Assembly: GCA_019614645.1 (NCBI GenBank)
Contig: JABWDB010000002.1
Location: 18,017,501-18,081,500 of the forward strand
Length of the DNA stretch: 64,000 bases
From: Stratiolaelaps scimitus
Taxonomy: Eukaryota > Arthropoda > Arachnida > Mesostigmata > Laelapidae
Direction: 5' to 3'
The notes beneath the pieces are model-generated. The model searched no databases, was not told where the DNA came from, and was given only the letters and a program-made list of their open reading frames with translations. Shown one piece after another: positions 30,645 to 44,841 of the stretch; within the stretch, counting starts at the first letter, position 1, and every line of letters begins with the position of its first letter. The position numbers and the translations under genes are program-made.

Positions 30645-33600
30645 ACAAGCTCACTTCGCCAGCTAGCTTAACGAACGATAATAGATCCACAGCTGATCAA
30701 TGTTTCAGCAATCGAACGGCTTCAGCCCTCGTTGAACACTGGTTTCCCGCGCGCTTGGTCTAGTGAACAATTCAGGAAGAGCAGGCCAGCAGCGGTCGCC
30801 TTTACAGTAGGAGTGACGCTGGTAAACGACAAAGAAATTGACTTTTCAACACAAACGCTGCTTGTTTCACCTTCCCGCCGTGTCGCCCGTGTGCGTGAGT
30901 GTCGTGCGTGATTTGCCCGTTCGGCGGCTGGCTCCTTGCTGTTTGCACATCCGCCGCCAGCGGTCTACAAGAGCTCGATGGGTGCGAGGGTGTGGAAAGC
31001 GTATGGGGGATGGAGCTCCGTAGAAGCGGAGGAGCAAGCCGAGCTGTGGCCAGAGATGCGAGTGGAATCGATACCAAACATTGGACGGCGAGTGGACAAA
31101 GCACTGCGTGAGAGTCATCGGTTGCGGGGAGGGATCGCTGTGCTGTAGAGTTGTCAACACTACAGACCATTCATGTAGCTGACTCTCATCTAGAATCTCG
31201 CATAGGGCGCAAGATTGCTGGACACGCTGCTGGAGACAGATAGACGCGAATGTGTACGGGGGATGCTGCACGCGAGCCCGTGCCGAAAAAGTGCCAGGCT
31301 CACGAACGTGTGGCAAAGGCTAATGGTCCGTTGCCTACAGGTAGCGCACGGTCGCTCAGTTTACTTCAGTAGAAATAAGAACACTGCTTGCGACCAACGC
31401 TTCCCGGCGTGTTTTGCATCGAATCGGTGTATATGCCCGTATAGTAACACATGTGGAATAGGAGCTATATTAGGGCTAGTGGAAACGAGATACATAAACG
31501 CGTAGACCGGCAGATCAGAAAAGAATCATTAGAAGTGGGCCCGTTAAGTGTGGCTCATTCCTGATAGGTCTCCATCTACATGTCACGAAGCTGCTGCCTG
31601 TTGATACCAAGAAATATATATCGCGACACACATATATAGATATATATATATATATACGGGTTTGCTGAACAAATTAATTCTAGGCACGGTTTGTGTTATA
31701 TAGGCGATTGCTACTGAATAAGGTACAGTATTATATATAAATATCGGTAAACATCTTGGGTGTGTCCACGATCCATGGTGGTCTAAACAGGATGGGTCAA
31801 CGTTCTTGCGGTAGAACGCTCCTCTTTAATGTTCGCCTTTTTCAAGAGGTTGTTATTCGTTTCGTTACACCTAGATACACACACACACACACAGCTCGTT
31901 ACGTATGAGCATACGTGCCGCGTGAAGGCGCCCGTGAAACTTTGTCCGTACTATTGCTGACAGCCATTGTTGAAACTTGGTGATGACCTTGTCCATACAT
32001 CTCTGACAACCACAGGAGTGGCAGAATGCTGGGACTCCATTGTGTCATTATTATCCTGCTGTTCTTCTCGTTGCAAAGGATATCTGCTGCGTCGTAGATC
32101 GACGTCCGTTGCTAATATCCATCCGTGTTTATTGCAGGTGATCCTACCCTAGCCGAATTTTGCTTGAAAAAAAGATGGCGAAGCTCGTTTATAGTCTAGA
32201 ACACTGGAGGCTCAGCTAACTCGAACTTTTTTCTTAACTGAGATATCACGAGTCACCATAGCAGTGGACTTTCTCCGTGAAATGAAGACTACAGTATACT
32301 TTGGTACAGCTTCTTCAATTCGTTAATATAACAGCACTAATAGATATGTTGCACTTTGACGATTCAGGTGGCCTTTTTTTTTAAAAGACGCCCCTCTTAA
32401 CCCCTGAACTATTAAGTGTCGGAGTCCGCTTAGGATGATTTACCCAGAGGTTTATCATAGGCGAGTTATTCTGCTCTGTGTTTGATTATGAAATGCAATC
32501 ATTCTTCTCAAATGATATGCGACCAATATGTATTCCCCCGAGTTTATGACATTGAGATGAGAATTTGTTCAGCTATCATATTTGTAACGAAATATCACAT
32601 ACTCGTGTGGACACATATTGGTAGCAAAGAAATTCTTATTTTCCATTATATTTGCTTACGAACTGAAACGCGAACGTTTGCTGTTCATCCGTTATCAGAC
32701 TCTGGTAGGCTATCATACGAATTTCCCGCACTGTTCTCCTCGTTAGAGCCCCCTCCGTCGACACCCATCCCAACTCGGTGTGTGGGTGTTGACGCAGGGG
32801 AAACCCTTAAAAAGTTGTTAATCTGCCTTTAATCTGCCTGCGATGCAACAGTCACAGTGATGGACCCAGCAAAAAAGCACATTCATTTTCCAAGTGCTAT
32901 CGCATCGTCTCTCAGCTTTACACGGCAATGAGCCGTTCGCTCATTCGCTACTTAGCTCCCTATGAATGGGTAGTTCGTATATGCATTTTTTTTTCTTTGG
33001 AAAAATATATATACTTTCAGCTTCTCGAAAGAATCCGCAATCTCGAACACCATTATGCAACACTTCGCTTGTGGAGTTCTTCGCCTCGGTGTCCCTGAAA
33101 GGTTTCTGACCCCTGAGATGTTGACAATGCTTGAGAGCCTCTTTCCATCTATGGGCTAAACTTTGCACTGATTGTCAGATTGTCGCACTGTTAGAAACAG
33201 TACTCTGCATCAGCTGAGCATTCAACGGGACTGTGAGAAGTTTCCGTGATACCTTCGATAGTGAATCGGTCTTACTCTATTTTTTAATGCACCAAAACAG
33301 CTCCGCAGGACTGCTGTTCTTGAATAGAAGTATTCGCTCATACATCTCAAGTTGTTCACCGGCTTCCGCTGGACCCCCACAGCAAGCCGCTCTTTGTGAC
33401 TCCTTGTCAGCGCCGCTTCCTCGACTCCATAGCGTTGCCTTTTGAAGTTGCTTCTTATTCTCCCGTGCACATTATTCGAGATTCTAGCAGTCCAAGAAGG
33501 GTGTACCCAAGCTATGGACAAAGCATAGCTTCGGCATACAAAGAGCTTTCAATCGCATACGATGATACGGTATTAATTCACTCGGGGGTCAACGGGAACA

Positions 33601-35087
33601 ACTTGGACGCGATGATAGAAAACCAATTCTACAGGTCTTCGTTCCATGTAGCGGGCGGCCAGACGAGGAGACACTGCTAAATGGTGACTACTGGTACTAA
33701 GTAATGCAGACGACCAGACACCATCGCCGTTTATCGACGATCAAACATCGCAGTGTCTACGTGCGTCTCAAGTGTGATAGAAGCGGAAGATTTCCGTATT
33801 GGCCGTCCTGGATTAGAATGTCGGTCAAACTGGCTAATATGTTAGTGCGGCAGCTCTGTAAGTTCACAGTGCAAGAGACAGTATGTTCACTAAACCCATG
33901 TAACTAACGGCCGGCCAACAACTCACTTATCCGTCTCGCAGAGTCTAGCATTAATTGTCGCCCCCTGGGGATTGCGCGAATATCTATTCGCAAGCAAGAA
34001 CAGGCCTCGCATCTCGGGCGCCGTGTAGTGTACCCGCCGCACTGTCGATTTTTCGAAAGAGCGTCGAACTTTTTCGCGTCTCTGCTTCCCCCGCCGCCCT
34101 CCGGAACACTCATATAGACGCAGCTTCTCTTGGCTTTCAGAGGGTCGAAAAATCAACCACTTACGCTGAGGGTACCCTCCTCAGCCAGAGTGACGGACAA
34201 CGAAGCAACCAATGGAGCATATAGGTACATATTTAGCTTACAACTAGCTACTCGAGAAGCCTGCACATCCCGCCAGCTTTCTGTCTCTCTTTCTCTCTCT
34301 CTATCTCGAACCTTCTTTTTTCATGCTGTCATTCGATCAAAGGCGGGGATTGATAACAAACGAACTCATTTGGTGTTTTCTAAGACGGACTGACCAATAC
34401 GTCTTTAATGATTGGGAACTATGGCTCCGTTCAGCGTGCGGCGAACGAATAGTGCGATCTAGGTTTTACAATCTCGAGCGATGATGGTGAAACTCGTCCT
34501 TATTCTGAGCACATTATTATTATTAATATTATTATTGGAAAATTCGGTTCGAAGTCGCCGTCGGAAAATACCTGTGTATACACTTTAGTTATTTGACAAA
34601 ATTCTCTTTGATGGTTTAGGCATTTTTAAACAGCGGAGTGTATATGCTAGAAGTATTATCCATGAACTGTGTATGTGTCCGAAGTTCAGCGAGTAACTGG
34701 CCGGTGGATTAGCCCGATTAGTCTGTTCGTTCCTTCGACATTAGGATAGAAATTAGCGTTAACATAGAAACCAAACGGACATTCAAGAACTAAAAACGAC
34801 TCGAACAAATATTCAGGAAAATGATTCTAATTTTCGGCGCTGTTTTCTCCAAAATTTCGTTAAGTAGCTGAGATTCGGTTCGAGACGTCAGAGTGTCAGA
34901 ACTCGGATTAAACAAGTAAGGAAGACGTGGTTCGGCATAGCAAGGTCAGATGTTGACCATGAACGGATATCTTGTAGCCGGATTTCACAAATATGTAGTA
35001 AGCTGCGAAAGTACAACTCTTACGAAAAAGTTGCCTCATCGCACATGCACCTGTAATACCAATGCTGCGCAGTATACGCAACCCATT

Positions 35088-35089
<2 letters not shown>

Positions 35090-35121
<32 letters not shown>
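35090..35121. repeat. TA dinucleotide microsatellite
   Basis: A perfect alternating run of about 32 bases in the gene-poor region. Confidence 0.95.
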
Positions 35122-35123
<2 letters not shown>

Positions 35124-37178
35124 CCGCTCTGATACAGGTATCGTTACCCGCAGAGGTGTGTAAAATGATTATTTTCATGGGTTCAAAGCATTGTCTCTGT
35201 TCGAGCTCCAGTAGTCGAAATAGCCTCTAGTTTTTTAAGTGGCCTTGCCCACATCTGTATTCGCTGTTTATTTCAGGGAAACCCCTTTTTGGCAGCTGTT
35301 CACAACAGTGGAGGGAGTGCGACGTTGACAAAACCAACTGGATTCACAGCAGAATTCACTGCTTCAGTTTGCTCCGTTTGAAAAAGGGGCCGCACACCAT
35401 TCGCTCTGTATATAATAATAATAATTCATGAGATACTTTGGACAAATTAGCCAGCCTCTGCCACTAGAATGAACGGGTACTTTCCTCATGTTGGAGTCCT
35501 TTAGATCGACTCCTTGGTGTATCTCAAATATTCTGCATCTTGTTTGTTTATAGACCAATATTCTATACAGAATTCTATTACTTGCAGGGATATTCTACCG
35601 TTCGTGTCTTCATTTTTCACAACTAATCTCATCGATATGGTTTACCCAGCTCCGCTAGCTACTGCAAATGAACGCGCGCATTTGTTGACGGCTTTTTGAG
35701 AATCTTAGTCAGTCGGTGGCCTGAGATAAACACGAACTGCACTTAATAAAGAACTTTCAACGTGGGTTGAACTACAAGTCGATAATTTGATAATGAATTT
35801 TCTGGGTAACTAGCAGTTTGTATTATTACAATTAGAATCTTGTTTTTTCATATCGGGAGTGGCATTCATTTGGCGGCGTGATAAAATTATGACGTTATTT
35901 GAGTCAAGCAAAAATGTACTGCCTATTCGAGCGGACGATTCAGTGTTGAGATACAACGCGACCGCAAATGTCACCGAACGGCGTTTTAGTTATTTAGCTT
36001 TATAATTATGCACCACCTATGTATATCCAGCAAACTCGGAATTACCGCCTGACCATACAGTGCAACACGTTTGTTTGTTTTTATATCTACGGGTGGTTAC
36101 CACTGCAAAGATCACCCAGAAAATCGGGTCAATTGTAAATATTTCCAACGTCGCCCATGTAAATGTCAAGCGAATAATCTAGCCTCTGTAAGATGAAATC
36201 TACCTTGTTCAACAGAAATCATATCTCACAGGTACCGCCACTCCGCGCGATGCACTCATCTATATTGAGTGATTCAAATCCGCACGTGTGTTACACTACA
36301 GATGCATATACGGAGACACATGGCAATCTCAAGCTGGCCACTGTATTCTACCCTAAATGACGACTATGACACGCAGTTAAGCAATGCAAATTTTGCAGCA
36401 AAAAAAAATCTAGGTGACTCCCTATATAACATTTATATTCTTGTTATTAGACAAAGGGGAAGCATCCGACAAGACGTGGTGATTCAATGCCAATCTAACA
36501 TCTCCAAATCTCGCATAGCTTGATAGATTGTCGACGGAACCCTGTCCTACGATTTTTTGCACCGTATCGAATCGCACACACGAAATGCAAGCTTTGTATG
36601 TAAGGCTTCCTATCAATGAAATCAATTCGACCTGTCCGTGTCGTAACGGACATTAACGCGATTTAGCAAGTTCAATTCGACATTTGATTTTTTTGCCACC
36701 TCACCGAATGAAAATCACAAAGGTCACGATCAAAGTTCGCATTCGTTAGCTGTGAGTACAGCCAGCCGACCGTCGACATGGACAACTGATATCGAAGAGA
36801 TTAGTTGCGAAGAACAAAGCCACAAAACGCAGGAAATATCGTGACCAAGATATTCGATCAGTCAATTGCTCATCCTTGTAGTGTGCCCGCTTTTGGCCAT
36901 GCTTTGCAATAGAGCCTTAACAACAATAGCATCAAAGCAATAAGCGACATTGTATACGATATTAATCGACAAAAATGAACGCGATAAATAAGGCTCGGAT
37001 GCGAGTGACCAGGGGTCTGTCTGTCAAACAGAGTAACGAGCGGCCACACTACCTATCCACGTTTGGCTGTGACACCTGATTACAGACAGCCACCAGAACA
37101 GGCAGGACAACCCCGATTTGTTTTAATGATTGAATGAAGAATGTTCACACGAACGTCAAAATATTGCCAAACGTCTAT

Positions 37179-37183
<5 letters not shown>

Positions 37184-37222
<39 letters not shown>
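37184..37222. repeat. TA dinucleotide microsatellite, longest in the window
   Basis: A perfect alternating run of about 39 bases. Confidence 0.95.
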
Positions 37223-37225
<3 letters not shown>

Positions 37226-39896
37226 CAGGATTCAATAGGCGCCATCCTGTCGTTGCCAACGTAGATAACGGGAAACATTTTCAGCACAGATAATGAAAAG
37301 CTGGCTTTAATCGATTTAAACAAAATCCGCCCTATTCGACCTTACTTACCATTCAGCGGATGATAATCGTTTTCATTTGACGCAATGTGCGAGTGCTGCA
37401 TCGTATTTCGGGCAAGTTGACGTACAACCTACCGACCGCTTACTGCGGCGGAAATAATCCCTCTCTTGTTTGCTCCGCTCCTGTATGTATAGGCATCTAC
37501 ATACAGAGAGATGCGAAGCTGTTTGTACGCAGGGAAGCTTTGTTTATAGCGACAAATGAGACAGTGTATCGATAGCTGGTAGCCAGTGAAACTAGACTGC
37601 ATCTAGTTTGACAGCAAGCAAAACAAACACACGCTCTTCTCGAAGTATGCTGCTTTTCGTTTTATGGTACGTTCCGTGAAATCGTTTAGTATAATCGATT
37701 GAGGGGGTAGATATAGGCAATAGGAATTGCCAACGTGTGGCAAACAGATTCAACACAATGTAATGATTTGTACAACAGGAAACGCGTATGTATATGCTAA
37801 CAACTAACAGATATTTATAATTGAAGTGCCATAATCTATCTGGACAGCAGTGCACCTGCCTAAAAGCAGGCTCGATGCCTACGAAGGATTGTACAACAAC
37901 TTTAATTATGTTGTTACATGTCACATGTATGCATAAGAAAAGTCAATTCAGTTACACGCTTCAAATCGAAGTAATCCAAATATAATCCCTCTCTCCGAAA
38001 CTGCTCCCGTCGAGCGCGAACGAAACAGATCAGGAGCAATGAACTTTTATGAACACAGGGGAGCCCCCCAGGACGGGCTGTCAATTCTTTTGCCCAAACG
38101 ATTATCTGTTTGCCGCTATCGATATGACAATTCAATACCTCAGCACACCCATGGAAGTCTCTTCAGACTCCACTCCCACTCGAACCCCTGACATGGCTTC
38201 CCCTGTAGTGCTTATATATATATATATATATATATATACCAAACAGCCAACGCATATTCCTATAGAAGACGTTTTGCTCGACTTTTGACGATTCTGGCCA
38301 TTGTCTCGAAGGGGGCGAATATCGGTTGTGTGGAGTCGTGTATGTGCGGGACCATTAGCCAGAGAAGCGATGCTTCAAAAGAACACAATGCCAACACCCC
38401 GTCAAGCTGCACTTCATGGCCACAAGAACATAGCTGCCTCGGACCAACGCACCTACCGGATCGTATCATTATGTAGGTATATAGATGACTTAAATGACAA
38501 AGAGTCTATAGGGCCCTGCTCGTTTCGCTGTTGCTTGGAACACATAGCTCAGATAGTGTTCTCTTTCTTTTCATAGGAATATCCATGGAAAATTTTGTTT
38601 TGCATAGGATTACGGCATTAGCCAGCCACGCTTGGCGTATGGACGGGCAGCATGAAGCAACAAGGTATGCGATACTCTCAATGTCGGTACAATGGCCGAT
38701 CGCTAAGTACAACGCAAAGCCGACAGCGAGGAATCAATGTCGGTCTCGTCGAACAATCGTCCTGACAAAAACTGTTTTTATTACAAGCCAAGAATCAGTT
38801 CAGCGGCGTCGGCGGCGGTAGCAGTACCAACAGTAGCTTGATGATAGTATTAGATGGGCAGTGTCTGGTGGCAGGATCGAATATAAAATGTATCCAATCT
38901 TTGGCCATTCGCAGGAGGTATAGGCGCGCTTTGCGGTAAGCCGCGCGCGTTATTGGAAAACCGCCGTCAAAACCACAGTTGAACCGCACACCTGGCCATG
39001 ACAATATCTAGATGTCATATCTATAATATATTCCATGTACACCTGCATGTAGGAATAGAAGGAAGATAGTTGTAGATGTAGCAGCGGTGCTAGTAGTAAT
39101 AATAACATTAGAAATCACTTACTCGTAGATCATAATTGGTCAGTGTCGATTTGCCCATAGTAATATCATGTGATGATAACGCAATGTTCTCCTTGGCCGT
39201 AACCGAGGGCAAGGGTCAGATATCAAGGTGGTAACGGAATCCAGGTGACGCTGAGTATTCCGTCGACGCAACTCGGCTTGGACGTTGCGGTTAATGACAT
39301 CATTTGAGTCATCTTGCGCACCCCGATCATTCTCCTTTTCATAAGCGTGCGTGCGGCTTAACGGCCGTCATCATGTTTATCTGTCAATGATCGCAGGCCA
39401 AATCACTCAATCAGCCAATCATTTGACCAGTCCGGCGAGGCTGGCTGCAACCGAAGTGCCCATGACAGCAGTTGCAGCTCGTCCACCCGAGGTGCAGCCA
39501 ATCGGCGTGGAACCGTGACGCTACGCTGCCGTGTCGCGCTGTCAGTTTTGAGATACCCGTAGAGCAAAAGAGCCTCTCGAAAGCGTTCGACAAAGTCGCA
39601 TCAGGCCAAAGAGCAGGGCAGGTATGCCACGGTAGCTGCGTCCGGAACAGAGAGCGATTCGCCACAGATAGGACCTGTGCATCGCACATGTGTAGCAGGC
39701 TAGTTGGCTCTCTGGCTGGACGGCGACCCTGCTAAAAGACCCTGCTGCTTCAACGTTATGCAGCGTCGAGTACAAAGAGCGCAGCCACCAATTGTTTAGC
39801 ATCCGCTTGACTTGCTTTCCAGGAAGCAATCACCACCAGTCATTACCCAGCCGCCTTCGTTGCCGTAAAGCTTTATCGTAAAGCTAATCTAGACAC

Positions 39897-39966
39897 GTGT
39901 TTTGTTTTGTCATCGCAGATATGGCCTGATAGTGTTTTGTTTTGTCATGGCAGATATGGCCTGATA
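39897..39966. repeat. 35-bp tandem duplication
   Basis: Units at 39897-39931 and 39932-39966 begin GTGTTTTGTTTTGTCAT and end ATATGGCCTGATA, with one base difference. It is non-coding and a recent local duplication. Confidence 0.9.
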
Positions 39967-42900
39967 ACGAATTCAGCCAACGAGGGCCGTATATTCTATA
40001 ACAGTAATTGATAACTGTAAAAGAAAAAAACGCAACCCTGCGAACTTCAATCGTACTGAAAATATAGCCTACTCGGGGTCCCGAGGCAAAATGCTGTTAA
40101 AAGTTTGATTTAATACATGCAACGGATGATGAATAACTAACAGAGCCCTGGACAGATAGCTAGAACTACCAACTATTGGCTTATTATCCCCGTCACAAAC
40201 GTGACAATGCTCACGGTTATCTCTATCTCAGCGAGTGTTCTAGAAAATGCCTGATTCGTACACAGTAGATATTGATGAATTGTAGAAAATGTATCAATAA
40301 TGAACAGTATTTGCTATGTACAAACAAATCTCGTATTATATGTATCAATATATTAGTCCATTGCAGTCATAACTAACATCAACAATAGTGACATCGTTTG
40401 ACAATCATACGCAATCAAATATATACATTATCTTGATATTGAGACACTACAATGCAATAGACTCTGATGTCGAGAACAGCGCAAACTTACGAATACTACT
40501 ATCCAATAATACTAAATAATTCCTTATATAATAGCACTCAGGGTGATAGTCAGATACATGGCATCGTCGTTGCGTCCGACGGCGATCCGCTATCCGAACA
40601 GCAGCGTCCCATTAGTGTCCCCATTCAACTTCCAAGTTGTCAGAAGGTTTTAACGCCAACGTGTTTAAGAAGGGTAAAAAACGTCGGCTCTCTCATTCAA
40701 CTCGGACGAGTGCAGCTGGACCCGACAGCTGCTGATCAGACTGCACAGCCTGATCACACGAAATATGGCAAGTAGATCGCTGGCAACGCATGGACGATGC
40801 AAGAACGGTTTGGAGCAAAGCTTTACCTTGCTTACAGCTAAGTGCTACCTTGCTAAGTGGGATTTTGTCACAAATAGAATAGATAGATCAACATCGCTGA
40901 ACAGCAATCCCACCTACATTTCCCATTCATTTTTTTACATCCAGTATTATGGCATATAAATGAAGGGAGAAAACATAGAACGCGTGACACGAAAATCTGC
41001 CGCGCAGATCATTCGCACAGTGTCCCGCACAGCCTACATCATCTTATTTTTCCTGCTTTTTTTTTTTTTTATGGGTGTTTCTATGCATGACAGCAACGTT
41101 GCTTTTTCCTCTGGAACCGAGTTTACATTATATTCTGTTGGGAGCGTATTTTTGGTCGTCGTATCGTGGAAGTGGCGTACGAACAAAGATGACGTAATTT
41201 TAGACTGACCATAAGTATGATGATGCTTATATATTTATACGATATATTAACCCCCTCCGGAAACGGTCCACTTGAATTGACGAGAGTGGTTCCCACCGTT
41301 ACAAACATCTTAGATATTGATAGGCGTGTATCTAGACGCCCTGTTTCGCTCTCGACACGCGAGTATATTGTAGACATTGTACGCAGCATTACGTAAAGAG
41401 GAGAGTTCTTTTCGATTGTCCCCTTGGTCTAGCCTTGAAGGCCAACGAGCCCGGCCTGTCAGCATTATGTCTATTGTGTAGAATGACAAACATCTCGTCT
41501 CCGGCTCCGTGTCGGCTCTCAAGATCAACCATGTGCTCAACAATACCTCATCACCAACATAACCTATGATGTCACAGATATGAGATATTTACATCATATG
41601 AGTCACAGTAAAATACCAAAACATGTGATTTCAGGAACACTGATCGTCAATTTGTCTGTGTGTGTGTCTTGCATTAATATTGGCACCGTGTTTCGTGTTA
41701 AATACATACTTAGTTCTATGCAAATTTAATTATCTCCTTTTGGCATAACTATCTTACTGCTGAGAGGTGATAGCATTCGATAGATGAGCCCATTTATGCG
41801 AAAGTAAGTCATCTGAGGCGAAATAAAAAATCCTTACAGCTTACATTACGAGAATAAGCACAACAACATAACGATAAGAACCATTACAACAAACAGTAAT
41901 GAAAAAACACCAATAATTGCGCATGGTTTCTACTGTGCATTTGCAGTGCTAAGCGGCTACACGGGCCATGAACGGTGGAAGTATCATTATCGTTGCAGAA
42001 ACGAGTACAAATGTCACTTTAGTGTAAACAGGACATGAATTGCATCCGCCGGAAAGCACGAGTCCAGCTTGTTTCTAAGCCAGGCTGCAATTTGTACTAT
42101 AACAGAGGCACATTTTTGGCAGATGCAATTGGCAGAAACAATTCAACGGGAAATTAGTGTAGTAAAGAGTGGGTAGCTGGAAAGCGGACACACTTCCGGG
42201 AGTAAACCATCCACCTATCCCTACCCGTCGTAGTCTAGGCCAGATGTTTATTGTACTATACGATGGATGTGAGTCGAGGCGCTTTCATTGATCTACACTG
42301 TAATTTAGTAGACATTGAGGAGCTGGCCGGTGTTCTCCTGATACGACTGGAGCAAACAATATAAGGGAGAGCGAGTGGGTGCGAAAGACAGAGAGAGAGA
42401 GAGAGATCAGAGCTAGATAGCCTAGACATGAGCCTCCTGTTCCTCGTCTTTCGGCAGGCTCAGAACGTCGTCGATATTGAGATTGAGACGAACGTCGAAC
42501 GGAAATGTGCGCTAGAGGAGAGCAACGATAAACTCAGATATTATATGATTGAGGAGGTTGCGAGCCGGTAGGGTCTCTCCTACTGATTTCACCAAATTCT
42601 AATCATAGTAGTGCCCACTGGACGAGATCGAAAGACAAAATTATCCCGATAGAGTTTTCCTGTTGTCGCGCTACCTCTGCCTATCTACATCGTGAATGGG
42701 AATCATGGACACTGGTCAGTCCGATGGTGGACCGCTTCGAAACAAAAAAACAACGAGAACAGATCACCTGACCTTTGGGGATTACAATACAAATATAAGC
42801 ACTAAACAAATTCGAAGTAGCTGTGGAAGTAAATTAGGACATATTTGTGCGCAAAGATCGCTTCAATGCGATTACTATTTGAGCACGAATGATCGTTGTG

Positions 42901-44841
42901 TTCGTCTCGTGTAGCATGCTGTACGTCCAGGAGATAATTGTGAGGCAGAAAACGAGTGACCTGCATGATAGAGATGGGCTTTCAGGAAGTCGAACGTTCG
43001 GAAAAACGTGACAAATAATGCTGAGATTCAGACACTGACGCAAAAGAATGAGCAGGGCCACATCCAGCAGCCGAGTGAAAAAAATATTGCAGGCCCGGTC
43101 ACCTAATGTCTCACAGGGACGTTGAGTGCGTCTGTACCGCTAATGTGCAAAAAAAAGCCGCCTCACAGCTGGCGCCTCATTAATAGTGGACAATTTTGCC
43201 TTTTTGACATCTGACCCTATAAAATGGCCGTTGAGGAGTTTTGCCAAAAACTTTGCCGCTCCTTTCATAGAGATTATCGTACCACGGCATGACATGATTA
43301 TGCAGAGTTCTTGTGCTACATCAAATACGTGATATGCACGCATACAATACCACGGCGTGGCAAAACGAAGGCCGAGTTGAAGATTTGGCAAGACGCCACA
43401 AACGCAAGCAGGGAGCTCGAGTTCACAATCGGTTAGTCAAGGTTAACAAGTTCGTTTAGCAAGCGATAAGCGCGTTACAACTCTAGGAAAATTTCATTTC
43501 GAACTCATTAACCAGCTAATAATAAGGCTAGATAGTTATCTTATATAAACAAAGGTAAAATATTGCAGTAAACAATTGCTATTTTGTTCCCACTATTTCA
43601 AAGCGCCCACGCCGCAGTTTAATTTGACGATCACCTAATCACTTCGCCTATTTTGCTGAGAACACATCAGCTTTATTCAGCAGCAGTTGTGGAAAACATT
43701 TTGTTTATATGTATGAGTATTAGGAACATGATGTTGGCCCCTTTGAAACCAACGAGTTGATTGGATCATCATTGAAATTGCCGATGAGCTACAGTGCACT
43801 GTATATTGGTGGCTTACATAAACCAATTCGATGCGGCGTTGATAGGCACAGCCAGTAAACGAGTGTATCAGAAACAACACGATCACTAATTCGCATTCTC
43901 ATGACTGTATCTATTGGTGGAGGTACAATCATCGCCTGCAATTGACAGATTCCTAATTTAAATTAAATACAAAACGTGGAAATATACCGACATGTATATG
44001 CCAATTAGTCGACAGGCATCAATCAGGCAATACTGCCAACGTTTAGGTGAAACTCTTGTTAAAAGGCTATTCGAGCTACATCAAGCTTTCACATATCGGC
44101 CCAACATATGATATACTTCTTATATGATAATAAATATTCAACAACTGTTCAAGGGCAGAGTATCGATCGAGCGATTGCGGTCAGTTCGCACGATTGGCTC
44201 AAAGATGAATCGACTCTTGGAGATGGTTCGATTTCAGATTAGCGATCATTCACTCGAAGTCTGAATGTCCTTCACGATCGAATTGTGCTAATCTGTTATA
44301 TAATCAGATAGAATATAATTATATTCAGATACTCAGGTGACCACAAGTGGATATGACGCAATCCCAGGGGACAGTATGTTATATAAATCTTTAACACTCA
44401 TCCCTTGTTGTATGTCGGATATTCATTTAGATGAAACAAAAACAAACTAGTAAAATGCAAATCGTTAATCGTTATAACCTAATGTTATACATATGTTAGA
44501 ATTTTTATCAATTTGAATTTGAATCGAAGTAAGGGCATAGTTCGTAGATTTGAATAAAGGAATTTCCAATTCAATTCTCTAGAATCGACTCGTTAAACAA
44601 GGTCCACGAGTATGCAAAAATACACGCCAAAATATATTTGTGCAGATACGGTCTAACCAGGCCGAAGCAAGGTACTAAAAGTTCGAGTGCATAGAAGATG
44701 ATTCAAATCTCCCGCCGGACGTCTCGCCGTGGCACACCTGGAGGAGGTATCTAGTCATCACAGACATTCGGCATCCGATTATAAACATTGGCGAAGCTGC
44801 AGTGGTGGTGATTTTTACCCGAGAACGGAACAAACGCAATC

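Larger units (their letters stand above)
30645..44841. other. Long gene-poor region
   Basis: I searched both strands for exon chains and protein families and recognised none. A GC-richer stretch at 30870-31320 lies upstream of paralogue 6 and is open in several frames at once, more like a promoter region than a gene. Pieces at 33020-33680 look weakly coding in changing frames, perhaps a decayed element. TA microsatellites are at 35090-35121, 37184-37222 and 38213-38238, a 35-bp tandem duplication at 39897-39966 and a GA run near 42392-42406. A minus-strand frame at 43140-43391 is open for 83 codons but matches nothing I know. Confidence 0.5.

Noticed and set aside
30867..31316. Open minus-strand frame of 149 codons upstream of paralogue 6
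   Set aside because: The stretch is GC-rich and open in several frames on both strands. The predicted sequence is His/Thr/Pro-rich with no motif, so a promoter region is likelier.
43140..43391. Minus-strand frame of 83 codons
   Set aside because: No motif, no splice context and no start in a good setting; nothing supports a gene.
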